A DNA stretch of 64,000 bases, taken from NCBI GenBank assembly GCA_015060165.1, contig SUZC01000002.1:62001-126000 (forward strand), written 5' to 3'. This DNA is from Rikenellaceae bacterium. GTDB taxonomy: Bacteria > Bacteroidota > Bacteroidia > Bacteroidales > Rikenellaceae. Under the pieces are notes generated by a model that was not told where the DNA came from, ran no database searches, and saw nothing but the letters and a program-made list of their open reading frames with translations. Of the stretch, positions 10,576 through 20,510 are shown piece after piece. The position numbers and the translations under genes are program-made. Position 1 is the stretch's first letter; every line of letters starts with the position of its first letter.

Positions 10576-11901
10576 ATGAAAATTACAAGAGAACAGCGTG
10601 AATTAGGCACTTCGCTTTTGAAGGTTGTCGTAGGTGAACAGGATTATGGCGAGGCAGTAGAGAAGATGCTTCGTGACTACAAGCGTAAGGCAAACATCCC
10701 CGGATTCCGTCCAGGTATGGTTCCTATGGGTGTAGTTCGCAAGATGTATGGCAAGGGTGCTGTAGCAGAGCAGTCATACCGTGTAGCATCGAACTCAGTA
10801 TTTGAGTATTTGCAGAAGGAGGGTATCGACTATGTAGGCGATGTAATCCCTTCAGACGAGCAGGGTGATTTCGATTTCGAGAACAATACCGAGCACGAGT
10901 TTATTTTCGAGATCGGTGAGGCTCCCAAGGTAGAGTTGGAGCTCTCTGCAAAGGATAAGCTCACTTACAACAAGATCAAGGTTGATAAGAAGATGCTTGC
11001 TGCTTACAAAGATAACTACTTGCGTCGTTATGGCCGTTTGGTAGACGTTGAGAAGGTTAAGAAGGACGAGGCTTTGACAGTTGTTCTCGATAATGGCGAT
11101 ATTCAGGTTGACGATGCTTACGTTGGTCTTATCTCAATGAGCGACGAAGAGCGTAAGCCTTTCGTAGGTAAGAAGGTAGGTGCAAAGATGGAGGTTGATA
11201 TCAACGAGCTCTATAAGACTGCATCACAGCGTGCCGCAATCTTGAAGGTTAAGGAGGATGAGTTGGAGTCAATCAATCCTAAGTTCAACCTCGAAATCAA
11301 GCAGATCCGTCAGTTCGCTAACCCCGAGCTCAACGAGGAGTTCTTCAAGATGGCATTCCCTGCTGGCAATATCAAGTCGGAGGAGGAGTTGGATGCATTC
11401 CTTTCAGCTGAGGTTGAGACTGAGCTTTCACGTGAGGCTGACTACTTGTTTGCTAACACAGTTCGTAAGTTTGTAGTTGAGAAGGCTGCATTGCAGATGC
11501 CTACCGAGTTCTTGAAGCGCTGGTTGTATGTTATCAACGAGGGTAAGTTCACTAAGGAGGATATCGAGAAGGATTTCGATGGCTTTGTTCAGATGTTCAC
11601 TTGGAACTACTTGCAGAAGCACTTCATCCAGACTGCAGATTTGAATGTTAGTGCCGAGGAGGCAGAGGCAGAGGCAAAGGAGTTTGCAAAGGCTCAGTTC
11701 GCTCAGTATGGTATGCCTTCTGCACCAGAGGAGATGATTGCAAACTTCTCAAAGCAGATTCTCGAGAACAAGGAGCAGGCTCAGAAGATTTATGAGAAGC
11801 TCTACGAGATGAAGGTTGTTGAGTATGTTAAGTCTCAGGTGAAGGTTACAACCAAGGCCGTGTCTTCTGAGGATTTCGCAAAGTTGGCTCAGGAGGCTTA
11901 A
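10576..11901 (+). CDS. tig: Trigger factor
   Basis: KANIPGFRPGMVPMGVVRKMYG N-terminal ribosome-binding signature; followed by clpP-clpX. Start MKITREQRE preferred over track start 10519. Confidence 0.93.
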   Translation: MKITREQRELGTSLLKVVVGEQDYGEAVEKMLRDYKRKANIPGFRPGMVPMGVVRKMYGKGAVAEQSYRVASNSVFEYLQKEGIDYVGDVIPSDEQGDFDFENNTEHEFIFEIGEAPKVELELSAKDKLTYNKIKVDKKMLAAYKDNYLRRYGRLVDVEKVKKDEALTVVLDNGDIQVDDAYVGLISMSDEERKPFVGKKVGAKMEVDINELYKTASQRAAILKVKEDELESINPKFNLEIKQIRQFANPELNEEFFKMAFPAGNIKSEEELDAFLSAEVETELSREADYLFANTVRKFVVEKAALQMPTEFLKRWLYVINEGKFTKEDIEKDFDGFVQMFTWNYLQKHFIQTADLNVSAEEAEAEAKEFAKAQFAQYGMPSAPEEMIANFSKQILENKEQAQKIYEKLYEMKVVEYVKSQVKVTTKAVSSEDFAKLAQEA

Positions 11902-12004
11902 TTTGGCTTCATAAGGACCGATAGCTTACGATAGTTGTAGGATAAGGAACCGAACTTTTGCTCCTTATTGCAGTTATTGGTCGAAAATGTATTATAATAC
12001 TCTG

Positions 12005-12046
12005 AAAATTGGACTCTGGGCTTAATGTTTGCAGAGTCCAATTTTT
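12005..12046 (+). terminator. Intrinsic terminator between tig and clpP
   Basis: AAAATTGGACTCTG ... CAGAGTCCAATTTTT long stem followed by T-run. Confidence 0.8.
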
Positions 12047-12063
12047 GATATAATCGTAATGCT

Positions 12064-12732
12064 ATGAGTGAATTTGAAAAATATGCCAGAGGCTATTGTG
12101 GTATCAGCAGCTTGAAGTTACACAACTTTGAGTCGATACTCTCTTCATACGTTTCTCCAACAATAATTGAGGAGCGCCAGTTGAACGTTGCAACGATGGA
12201 TGTCTTCTCACGTTTGATGATGGATCGCATTATATTTTTGGGGGCTCCCATTTATGATGATGCAGCAAACATTATCCAGGCCCAGTTGTTGTTCTTGGAG
12301 TCGGTGGATCCATCAAAGGATGTCCAGATTTATATCAACTCGCCTGGCGGTTCTGTATCGGCCGGATTGGGAATCTACGATACTATGCAACTTATTTCGT
12401 GCGATGTGGCAACCATCTGTACAGGCTTGGCTGCATCGATGGGCGCAGTGCTTTTGACAGCTGGCGCTGAGGGTAAACGCTCGGCGTTGCCCCATTCAAA
12501 GGTGATGATTCACCAGCCATTGGGAGGTGCTTCGGGTCAAGCTTCCGATATCGAGATTACAGCTCGCGAGATTGTGAAGACCAAGCGTGAACTCTACGAG
12601 ATTCTATCAAAGCACTCGGGTGTGGGAATCGAGAAGATAGAGCAGGATGCCGATCGTGACTATTGGTTGAGTGCGGCCGAGGCTAAGGAGTATGGTCTCA
12701 TAGACGAAGTACTTGGCAAGCGAGCAAAATAG
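12064..12732 (+). CDS. clpP: ATP-dependent Clp protease proteolytic subunit
   Basis: [50 protein letters not shown] motifs. Confidence 0.96.
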   Translation: MSEFEKYARGYCGISSLKLHNFESILSSYVSPTIIEERQLNVATMDVFSRLMMDRIIFLGAPIYDDAANIIQAQLLFLESVDPSKDVQIYINSPGGSVSAGLGIYDTMQLISCDVATICTGLAASMGAVLLTAGAEGKRSALPHSKVMIHQPLGGASGQASDIEITAREIVKTKRELYEILSKHSGVGIEKIEQDADRDYWLSAAEAKEYGLIDEVLGKRAK

Positions 12733-12755
12733 TGGCTGAAAAATTAGAGTAAATT

Positions 12756-14030
12756 ATGGCACAAAAATATAAAGGAACAGGGTCGAAGGGTGAGGATTGT
12801 TGCGCATTCTGTGGGGCAAAACGAAGCGATGTGGCACTGTTGTTTCAGGGAATGGGTGGAGTGAACATCTGTAATAATTGCGTTGAACGTGGCTATCAGA
12901 TGCTCTCCGAGAGTGAACTCACTGCTGACGGCCGCAAGAAAAAGAAGAGCGAGTTCGAGATGTCGGAATTGCTTAAACCTCATCAGATCAAGGAGTTTTT
13001 AGACCAGTATGTGATTGGCCAAGACGATGCTAAACGATATATGTCGGTGGCGGTGTATAACCACTACAAGCGATTGATGAGTCGTGCGGACAACCGTAAC
13101 GACGAGGTCGAGATTGATAAATCAAACATTGTACTTGTTGGCCCTACGGGTACAGGTAAAACACTGATGGCCAGGACTATCGCGCGAGTGCTGAATGTCC
13201 CATTTACTATTGTCGATGCGACAGTCTTGACTGAGGCCGGTTACGTTGGAGAGGATGTGGAGAGTATCTTGTCGCGACTGTTGCAGGTTGCCGATTATAA
13301 TGTCGAGGCAGCTGAGCGAGGTATCGTATTTATTGATGAGATCGATAAAATTGCACGCAAAAGCGACAATCCAAGCATTACTCGCGATGTGTCGGGTGAG
13401 GGCGTACAGCAGGCCCTGTTGAAGATTTTGGAGGGTACGGTGGTTAATGTTCCGCCTCAGGGTGGTCGTAAGCATCCCGATCAGAAGTTTATTCAGGTCA
13501 ATACGAAGGATATTCTCTTTATTTGTGGCGGTGCTTTCGACGGCATTGAGAAAAAAATTGCGCAGCGATTAAATACGCGTGCTATTGGTTTTGGTGTGCA
13601 GGAGGGCTCACAGATCGATCGCGACAACCTGATGAAGTATATAATGCCCCAGGATTTGAAGTCGTTTGGTCTGATTCCGGAGTTGGTTGGTCGATTGCCG
13701 GTATTGACCTATATGCAGCCTCTTTCAGTTGAGGCTTTGCGTAAGATTCTCACTGAACCAAAGAATGCTATCGTAAAACAGTATGAGCGTCTGTTCGCGA
13801 TGGATGATGTTGAACTTCAGTTCGATAATGAGGTGCTGGACTACATCGTGCAGAAGGCCGACGAGTATAAGTTGGGTGCGCGAGGTCTGCGTTCAATATG
13901 CGAGGCTATAATGATCGATGCGATGTATGAGGTGCCGATGTCTGGCGAGTCGCAGTTCGTCGTTACACTCGATTATGCAAAAAAGAAGATAGAAGGCTCG
14001 AATTTTTTGCATCTAAAACGGGTGGGATAA
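12756..14030 (+). CDS. clpX: ATP-dependent Clp protease ATP-binding subunit ClpX
   Basis: Zinc-binding CAFC...CNNC, Walker [20 protein letters not shown]. Confidence 0.96.
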   Translation: MAQKYKGTGSKGEDCCAFCGAKRSDVALLFQGMGGVNICNNCVERGYQMLSESELTADGRKKKKSEFEMSELLKPHQIKEFLDQYVIGQDDAKRYMSVAVYNHYKRLMSRADNRNDEVEIDKSNIVLVGPTGTGKTLMARTIARVLNVPFTIVDATVLTEAGYVGEDVESILSRLLQVADYNVEAAERGIVFIDEIDKIARKSDNPSITRDVSGEGVQQALLKILEGTVVNVPPQGGRKHPDQKFIQVNTKDILFICGGAFDGIEKKIAQRLNTRAIGFGVQEGSQIDRDNLMKYIMPQDLKSFGLIPELVGRLPVLTYMQPLSVEALRKILTEPKNAIVKQYERLFAMDDVELQFDNEVLDYIVQKADEYKLGARGLRSICEAIMIDAMYEVPMSGESQFVVTLDYAKKKIEGSNFLHLKRVG

Positions 14031-14042
14031 AGATATTATTAT

Positions 14043-14050
14043 TATCTTTG
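14043..14050 (+). promoter_or_regulatory. -7 box for transketolase
   Basis: TATCTTTG (TAnnTTTG) 28 nt upstream of the CDS. Confidence 0.55.
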
Positions 14051-14077
14051 TGAATCAGGAAAAGAAAACCAAAATAT

Positions 14078-16108
14078 ATGTTTGCAAATTCAAAACTCAA
14101 CAAGGCTGCAGATAATATTCGTATATTGGCGGCTGCTATGGTAGAAAAGGCCAAATCGGGTCATCCCGGAGGAGCTATGGGTGGGGCTGATTTTATCAAT
14201 TTGCTCTATACCGAGTTTATTCATTTTGATCCGGAGAATCCCACATATCCGTTCCGAGATCGATTTTTCCTCGATCCCGGCCATATGTCGCCGATGCTAT
14301 ATTCGGTGCTGATGTTGTCGGGGTTCTATAAAATGGAGGATTTGCAGAACTTCCGTCAGTGGGGTAGTGTCACTCCAGGCCACCCAGAGGTGGACTTTAT
14401 GCATGGCGTGGAGAATACATCGGGCCCATTGGGTCAGGGTCACGCTATGGCTGTCGGTGCTGCTATCGCTGAGCGATTTATGGTAGCACGTTTCGGCGAG
14501 TGGATGGCTCATAAGACCTATACATTCGTATCGGATGGAGCTATTCAGGAGGAGATCTCTCAGGGCGTTGGCCGTGTGGCAGGTCACCTTGGATTGGCAA
14601 ACCTTATTATGTATTACGATGCCAATAACGTGCAGCTATCTACTAAGGTCGATGAGATTGATTCTGAAGATGTTGCTGCAAAGTATCGAGCGTGGGGCTG
14701 GTTCGTTCAGGAGGTTGATGGCCATAATGTAGATGAGTTGCGAGCTGCACTTACAGCGGCAAACGCTCAGACCGAGATGCCATCACTTATCATCGGCCAC
14801 ACTACAATGGCTAAGGGTGCAATGGGTGCCGATGGCGAGAGCTTCGAGGGTAAGGTCTCTACTCACGGTCAGCCTTTGTCGGGTGCAGGTGCTGATTTGG
14901 CGGCTACGGTGCGTAACTTAGGTGGTGATGCTGAGGAGCCATTCAAGCTTTTCAACGAGACTAAGGAGATCTATGATACCCGTCGTTGTGAGCTTAAGAT
15001 GTGGGCTTCGCAGCGTAAGCAGGTTGAGGCAGATTGGCGTGCTGCAAATCGAGAGTTGTCGCGCAAGTTGAATCTCTTCCTTTCGGGTGAGGTTCCTGAG
15101 ATTGATTATCATAAGATTGAGATAAAGCCTGATACAGCTACCCGCGTAGCATCAGCTACTATGTTGGGTGTATTTGCTGAGAAGGTTGAGAATATGATTG
15201 TTGCATCAGCCGATTTGAGCAACTCGGATAAGACCGATGGCTTCTTGAAGAAGACTAAGGCCTTTACCAAGGGTGATTTTACAGGTCAGTTCTTCCAGGC
15301 AGGTGTTGCTGAGCTTACAATGGCTTGTGTAATGAACGGTATGGCATTGCATGGTGGTGTAATCCCTGCTTGTGGTACGTTCTTCGTATTCTCGGATTAT
15401 ATGAAGCCTGCAATTCGTATGTCGGCATTGATGCGCTTGCGTGTTATATATATCTGGTCTCACGACTCATTCCGCGTGGGTGAGGATGGACCTACACACC
15501 AGCCTATCGAGCAGGAGACTCAGATTCGTTTGATGGAGCACGTACGTAACCATCAGGGTGAGCGCTCGATGGTGGTATTGCGTCCGGCAGATGCAGAGGA
15601 GACGATGGTTGCTTGGCAGTATATTATGAACGAGAAGCGTCCTGTGGCGTTGATTCTCTCTCGCCAGAATATCAAGACTCTGCCGGCACTTAATTGTAGC
15701 CGTCGTGAGGAGGCCAAGCAGGCTGTGAAGGGTGCATATATCGTAGCAGATTCGGCTAAGGCTCAGGTGGTGATGTTGGCTTCGGGTTCTGAGGTTTCGA
15801 CTTTGGTCGAGGGAGCAGAGCTGTTGCAAAAGGATGGCATTCCTGTTCGTGTAGTAAGTGTTCCGAGCGAGGGCTTGTTCCGCGATCAGCCAAAGTCTTA
15901 TCAAGATAGCGTACTTCCTAAGGGGGTAATGAGATATGGTCTCACATCAGGCTTGTCACTCAATTTGAGTGGCCTTGTAGGTGAGAATGGAAAGATTCAT
16001 GGTTGCAACCACTTCGGATACTCAGCGCCTTATAAGGTGCTCGACGAAAAGTTCGGATATAACGGACAGACAGTCTACGAGGAGGTTAAGGCAATGATAA
16101 AGGGCTAA
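14078..16108 (+). CDS. tkt: Transketolase
   Basis: KSGHPGGAMGGADF, VSDGAIQEEISQG, HDSFRVGEDGPTHQPIEQ motifs. Confidence 0.94.
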   Translation: MFANSKLNKAADNIRILAAAMVEKAKSGHPGGAMGGADFINLLYTEFIHFDPENPTYPFRDRFFLDPGHMSPMLYSVLMLSGFYKMEDLQNFRQWGSVTPGHPEVDFMHGVENTSGPLGQGHAMAVGAAIAERFMVARFGEWMAHKTYTFVSDGAIQEEISQGVGRVAGHLGLANLIMYYDANNVQLSTKVDEIDSEDVAAKYRAWGWFVQEVDGHNVDELRAALTAANAQTEMPSLIIGHTTMAKGAMGADGESFEGKVSTHGQPLSGAGADLAATVRNLGGDAEEPFKLFNETKEIYDTRRCELKMWASQRKQVEADWRAANRELSRKLNLFLSGEVPEIDYHKIEIKPDTATRVASATMLGVFAEKVENMIVASADLSNSDKTDGFLKKTKAFTKGDFTGQFFQAGVAELTMACVMNGMALHGGVIPACGTFFVFSDYMKPAIRMSALMRLRVIYIWSHDSFRVGEDGPTHQPIEQETQIRLMEHVRNHQGERSMVVLRPADAEETMVAWQYIMNEKRPVALILSRQNIKTLPALNCSRREEAKQAVKGAYIVADSAKAQVVMLASGSEVSTLVEGAELLQKDGIPVRVVSVPSEGLFRDQPKSYQDSVLPKGVMRYGLTSGLSLNLSGLVGENGKIHGCNHFGYSAPYKVLDEKFGYNGQTVYEEVKAMIKG

Positions 16109-16113
16109 TTAAT

Positions 16114-16143
16114 CGAGCGGGTTGCAGAGCGGCCCGCTCGTTT
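16114..16143 (+). terminator. Terminator-like hairpin after tkt
   Basis: CGAGCGGG ... CCCGCTCG followed by TTTG. Confidence 0.65.
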
Positions 16144-16209
16144 GAAATCAAGCTATTTTCTACCAATAAAACTAACGACCAACTAATCCCACTACTCAAT
16201 ATTTATAAA

Positions 16210-16749
16210 ATGGAGAATAAAATTAAACTTCTCGATAAGACTTTCCGTGTGATGATCCCTGCCAGCGAGATTGACAAGGCTGTGGAGCGTGTCGCTGAGC
16301 AACTCAACAAACGTTATGAAGGTCATACTCCTGTTTTTTTGGGAGTACTAAGTGGCTCGTTCTTGTTTTTGAGCGATCTGGTGCGCAAGACAACATTCGA
16401 TAGCCAGTTGGCATTTGTGAAGATCTCATCATACGAAGGCACAGAGTCTACGGGTAATGTGAAGCAACAGTTTGGTGTTGACTTCGATATCGAGGGTCGA
16501 GATATTATCATTGTTGAGGATATAGTTGAGACAGGTCATAGTATGAATTATTTGCTTGACCACTTGCGTCGCAAGAATCCTGCAAGTATCTCAATCTGTA
16601 CACTCTTCTTCAAGCCGGAAAAGTTCTTGTATGAGTACAAAATTGATTATACGGCACTCTCTATCGGCAATGAGTTTATCGTGGGTTATGGCCTTGACTA
16701 TAATCAATTGGGACGTAATTTGAAGGATATATATGTCATCGACGAATAG
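16210..16749 (+). CDS. hpt: Hypoxanthine phosphoribosyltransferase
   Basis: VFLGVLSGSFLFLSDLVRK, IIIVEDIVETGHSMNYL PRPP motif. Confidence 0.93.
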   Translation: MENKIKLLDKTFRVMIPASEIDKAVERVAEQLNKRYEGHTPVFLGVLSGSFLFLSDLVRKTTFDSQLAFVKISSYEGTESTGNVKQQFGVDFDIEGRDIIIVEDIVETGHSMNYLLDHLRRKNPASISICTLFFKPEKFLYEYKIDYTALSIGNEFIVGYGLDYNQLGRNLKDIYVIDE

Positions 16750-17365
16750 CGAATTGCTTGATGGCGGTCGTCAGTTGCCGCTTGTAGAGGATTTTTATAC
16801 TATTCAGGGTGAGGGTTTTCACGCTGGTAAGCCAGCCTATTTTATCCGCTTGGGCGGATGTGATGTGGGTTGTCGTTGGTGCGATGCCAAGTATACTTGG
16901 AATCCACGCATATTTCCCCCTGTCGATGTCGATGTTGTTGTGGCAAGGGCTAAGGCTTGTGCTGCTCAAGCAATCGTAATTACGGGAGGTGAACCATTGT
17001 TGTATCCGTTGGGAGTGTTGACCTCTCGTCTGCGCGATGCAGGGTTGGAGATTTTTCTTGAGACATCGGGTACGCACCCATTCAGTGGAGAGTTCGATTG
17101 GGTATGCTTGTCACCAAAGCGTCAGATGCCTCCTTTGGATGAGGCCTATGGCCGGGCTCATGAGTTGAAAGTTATCATTCAGAGTGCAGATGATTTTGAG
17201 TGGGCAGAGCAGAATGCTCGCAGAGTAGGTCGCTATTGTCGTTTGTATTTACAACCAGAGTGGAGTGTCTATGAGGATATTATGCCATTGATGGTTGAGT
17301 ATGCCAAGGAGAATCCGAAGTGGAGTATATCTATACAGACACATAAGTTCATGCACATACCGTAA
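16733..17365 (+). CDS. queE: 7-carboxy-7-deazaguanine synthase (radical SAM)
   Basis: EDFYTIQGEGFHAGKPAYFIRLGGCDVGCRWCDAKYTW, ITGGEPLLYP motifs. Confidence 0.93.
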   Translation: MSSTNSELLDGGRQLPLVEDFYTIQGEGFHAGKPAYFIRLGGCDVGCRWCDAKYTWNPRIFPPVDVDVVVARAKACAAQAIVITGGEPLLYPLGVLTSRLRDAGLEIFLETSGTHPFSGEFDWVCLSPKRQMPPLDEAYGRAHELKVIIQSADDFEWAEQNARRVGRYCRLYLQPEWSVYEDIMPLMVEYAKENPKWSISIQTHKFMHIP

Positions 17366-17387
17366 ATCGTTCTAATTTGGATATTTT

Positions 17388-17420
17388 GGCGTCTGGCTTG
17401 AAGCTGAAATCCTCATTTGT
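17388..17420. repeat. Relic fragment of the palindromic repeat found at 20510-20631
   Basis: GGCGT at the same 18-nt offset from GAAATCCTCATTT as in the argG-argC element. Confidence 0.5.
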
Positions 17421-17482
17421 TATGAAAATTATTGGGAAATATTTGTATTTGGGTTAGTAGAAATCATATATAAATAGTTGTT

Positions 17483-17758
17483 GTGGGGTTGAATATCAGT
17501 AAAAGAATATGGCAATGTGTTACGGCTGTAATATTTATATACACAGCTGTGCTTACCGTGCGCAATCTGATTACAACCATCAAAATGCGTCATCGTATCT
17601 CTCGTATGGAGGAGCAGCGTGATCACTATCGTGCTCGTATCGAGGAGGATAGTACAATGCTGGAGCGATTGAATTATGACGAATTTCTTGAGCAATATGC
17701 TCGTGAGAGGTTCCATATGCAGCGCCCCAACGAGTATATCTATATTATGGAGGATTAG
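17483..17758 (+). CDS. Septum formation initiator family protein (FtsB/DivIC-like)
   Basis: Short N-terminal TM, coiled coil, then YDEFLEQYARERFHMQRPNEYIYIMED C-terminal motif. Confidence 0.85.
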   Translation: MGLNISKRIWQCVTAVIFIYTAVLTVRNLITTIKMRHRISRMEEQRDHYRARIEEDSTMLERLNYDEFLEQYARERFHMQRPNEYIYIMED

Positions 17759-17810
17759 CTTTTCTGTATGTTCGAGTGTGGCCACCAAGAGGTATGGTAG
17801 ATAAAAAAAA

Positions 17811-17842
17811 GTGGTTGTCCGACAAACTTGTTGGACAACCAC
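17811..17842. terminator. Bidirectional terminator between convergent FtsB-like gene and argR
   Basis: AAAAAAAA-GTGGTTGTCC gacaaacttgtt GGACAACCAC with A/T flanks. Confidence 0.8.
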
Positions 17843-17862
17843 ATTCTATTTTTTGCAGTTGC

Positions 17863-18330
17863 TTACAAAAGATTACTCAGTTGAGGGAAGATTCGAATCA
17901 GTGACTCAATGACAGCATTGCGGTTGGCATCTTCTCGCATAATTATTAATACGGTATTGTCACCTGCAATAGTACCAATGATGTTCGGACAATCCAGATT
18001 ATCGATAGGTACCGATATGGCACTGGCATAACCCGATTTGGTTTTCAATACTCCTAAATTGCCTGAAAATACGAGACTTGTGATATTGTCTGAAATATTT
18101 GCAGAGACGCTGACTTCGTGATGAGCCGTATTAGGGAGCACGTAAATATAGCCTTTGTTTTTATGCGGGACTTTGGCTACATTCATAAATTTCAAATCTC
18201 GTGATAGAGTACTTTGCGTAATCTCTATGCCGCATTCGTGTAGACGGCTAATGAGCTCATCTTGAGAGCCGATTAGCTCGCTACGAATAATTTTGCGAAT
18301 GGTCGCAAATCGTTGGGTCTTTTGATTCAT
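17863..18330 (-). CDS. argR: Arginine repressor ArgR
   Basis: RFATIRKIIRSELIGSQDELISRLHECGIEITQSTLSRDLKFMNVAKVP winged-helix domain; TIAGDNTVLIIMRED C-terminal domain. Start MNQKTQR preferred. Confidence 0.92.
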   Translation of the reverse strand: MNQKTQRFATIRKIIRSELIGSQDELISRLHECGIEITQSTLSRDLKFMNVAKVPHKNKGYIYVLPNTAHHEVSVSANISDNITSLVFSGNLGVLKTKSGYASAISVPIDNLDCPNIIGTIAGDNTVLIIMREDANRNAVIESLIRIFPQLSNLL

Positions 18331-18360
18331 TCTTTCAAAGATTAAGGATTGATGTATATT

Positions 18361-18379
18361 TATGCAAATATATTGCATA
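18361..18379. promoter_or_regulatory. Candidate ArgR operator overlapping the argR -7 box
   Basis: 19-bp inverted repeat TATGCAA-ATATA-TTGCATA; contains CAAATATA (minus-strand TATATTTG -7 box). Confidence 0.6.
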
Positions 18380-18576
18380 TAATTTATATTTGCAAATTTT
18401 TTAGCATATTTCTCTCGAATTTAGCTGTTTACATTAGATGTTCGGTCAAAATCCCAATCGACTTTCGTGTCGGCGATCGTATAGCGAAGAATATTTATGA
18501 TTACTGCATAAATATGTCAACAATATGCAAATATGCGGATATTTTATATTATATATAAATATACATAATCAAAAAT

Positions 18577-18601
18577 TTGCATATCGCGGATTAATATGCA
18601 A
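18577..18601. promoter_or_regulatory. Candidate ArgR operator upstream of the GNAT/arg cluster
   Basis: TTGCATAT-N9-ATATGCAA inverted repeat, immediately preceding an AATCTTTG -7-like box. Confidence 0.55.
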
Positions 18602-18651
18602 TCTTTGTGCATTCAAAAAATATTAACGCTTTAAAGGTATATTTTACAGTA

Positions 18652-19266
18652 ATGAAAATTGATGTAATGGTTGCTTCTGAGGAGCATTTGCGTTTCGTTA
18701 CGCAGATTAATGACTCCATCGACGAGGCTGCTAAACAGCGAGGAACGGGTATTGCCCGTCGTACCGACGAATATATCGCCGATAAGATAAACTCAGGTAA
18801 GGCTATCATAGCCGTAAACCGTGATGAGTTTGTGGGATTTTGTTATATCGAGTCTTGGGGCCACGATGAGTTTGTTGCCAATTCGGGACTTATCGTGCGT
18901 CCACAATATAGAGGAATGGGAGTGGCTAAGCGTATCAAGCAGGCGGCTTTTGAACTCTCTCGCAAGCGTTTCCCCAATGCGAAACTCTTTGGATTGACAA
19001 CGGGTGAGGCTGTGATGAGAATCAATACTGAGCTTGGTTATGAGCCGGTAACATTTGCAAAGCTTACCGATGATGAGGCTTTTTGGGCAGGTTGCCAGTC
19101 TTGCGTGAATTACGATGTGTTGCAGCGTACAAATATGACCAAGTGTCTCTGCACAGGTATGATTTACGATCCCGAGAAAGTAGCCCAGAAGCGCGCTGCT
19201 GAGTTGGCCGCTCAGAAGGACGAGAAGAAGAGCGGTTCATGGTTGAGCCGATTGCTGGGTAGATAA
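18652..19266 (+). CDS. GNAT family N-acetyltransferase at the head of the arginine cluster (possible glutamate N-acyltransferase)
   Basis: GNAT fold motif LIVRPQYRGMGVAKRIKQAAF; Cys-containing C-terminal CQSCVNYDVLQRTNMTKCLCTGM; adjacency to argG. Confidence 0.75.
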   Translation: MKIDVMVASEEHLRFVTQINDSIDEAAKQRGTGIARRTDEYIADKINSGKAIIAVNRDEFVGFCYIESWGHDEFVANSGLIVRPQYRGMGVAKRIKQAAFELSRKRFPNAKLFGLTTGEAVMRINTELGYEPVTFAKLTDDEAFWAGCQSCVNYDVLQRTNMTKCLCTGMIYDPEKVAQKRAAELAAQKDEKKSGSWLSRLLGR

Positions 19267-19319
19267 CCATTGGGAAGGGAAAATTGCTTTATTTAGAGAA
19301 ATAATAAAAACGAAATAGT

Positions 19320-20510
19320 ATGAAAAAAGTTGTATTGGCATATAGTGGAGGTCTTGACACTTCGTTCTGTGTGAAGTATCTCACCAAGGAGTTGGGTTAT
19401 GAGGTTTATACCGCTCTGGCAAACACCGGAGGTTTTTCGGCTGAGGAGTTGGAGCAGGTTGAGAAGCGTGCTTATGCATTGGGTGCAAAGCAGCACGTAA
19501 ATCTTGATGTTACGGGTGACTATTACCAGAAGTGTATCAAGTATATGGTTTTTGGTAATGTGTTGCGTAATAAGACATATCCTATCTCTGTTAGCTCGGA
19601 GCGTACGTTCCAGGCTTTGGCAATTGTGAATTATGCCAATTCAATTGGTGCTGATGCCATTGCTCACGGCTCAACAGGTGCTGGTAACGATCAGGTACGT
19701 TTCGACCTTACATTCGAGGTGTTTGCTCCTCAGGTGGAGATTATCACTCCTACCCGCGATATGAAACTTTCACGTGAGTATGAGATCAACTATCTCAAGG
19801 AGAATGGCTTTGAGGCCGACTTTACCAAGATGGAATACTCTATCAACAAGGGTGTTTGGGGTACATCGGTAGGAGGTAAGGAGACTCTCTGCTCGGCTAC
19901 CAATCTGCCCGATTCGGCTTATCCTTCGCAGCTTAAAAAGGAGGGTACAGAGTCGTTGGAGATCGAGTTTAAGAATGGTGAGGTCGTAGGTGTCAATGGC
20001 GAGGCTTTGAGCGGTGTGGCAGCAATCAACAAGTTGGAGGCTATCGGTTCGGCTTGGGCAATCGGTCGTGACACTCACGTCGGCGATACAATCGTAGGTA
20101 TCAAGGGTCGTGTAGGTTTCGAGGCTGCAGCTCCTATGCTTATCATCAAGGCTCACGAGTTGTTGGAGAAGCACACCCTTACAAAGTGGCAGCAGTATTG
20201 GAAGGATCAGCTGGGTACTTGGTACGGTATGTTTATGCACGAGGCTATGTATTCTGAGCCTGTGATGCGCGATGTGGAGAAGTTCTTGGAGAGCAGCCAG
20301 CGCAATGTGTCGGGTAAGGTGTTCATCACTTTGCGTCCCTACACCTTCACTTTGGTCGGTATCGAGTCGGCTCACGATTTGATGAATGCCAAGTTTGCCG
20401 AGTATGGCGAGATGAACAACGCCTGGACAGCCGACGATGTGAAGGGCTTTACCAAGATTGCATCTATGCCATTGAAGATATATCACGCTGTAAACCCAGA
20501 TGAAGAATAG
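19320..20510 (+). CDS. argG: Argininosuccinate synthase
   Basis: VVLAYSGGLDTSFCVKYL, HGSTGAGNDQVRFD motifs. Confidence 0.95.
   Translation: MKKVVLAYSGGLDTSFCVKYLTKELGYEVYTALANTGGFSAEELEQVEKRAYALGAKQHVNLDVTGDYYQKCIKYMVFGNVLRNKTYPISVSSERTFQALAIVNYANSIGADAIAHGSTGAGNDQVRFDLTFEVFAPQVEIITPTRDMKLSREYEINYLKENGFEADFTKMEYSINKGVWGTSVGGKETLCSATNLPDSAYPSQLKKEGTESLEIEFKNGEVVGVNGEALSGVAAINKLEAIGSAWAIGRDTHVGDTIVGIKGRVGFEAAAPMLIIKAHELLEKHTLTKWQQYWKDQLGTWYGMFMHEAMYSEPVMRDVEKFLESSQRNVSGKVFITLRPYTFTLVGIESAHDLMNAKFAEYGEMNNAWTADDVKGFTKIASMPLKIYHAVNPDEE

Noticed and set aside
19770-20486. 238-aa minus-strand ORF antisense to argG
   Set aside because: Shadow ORF; no domain signature; argG motifs on the plus strand are unambiguous.
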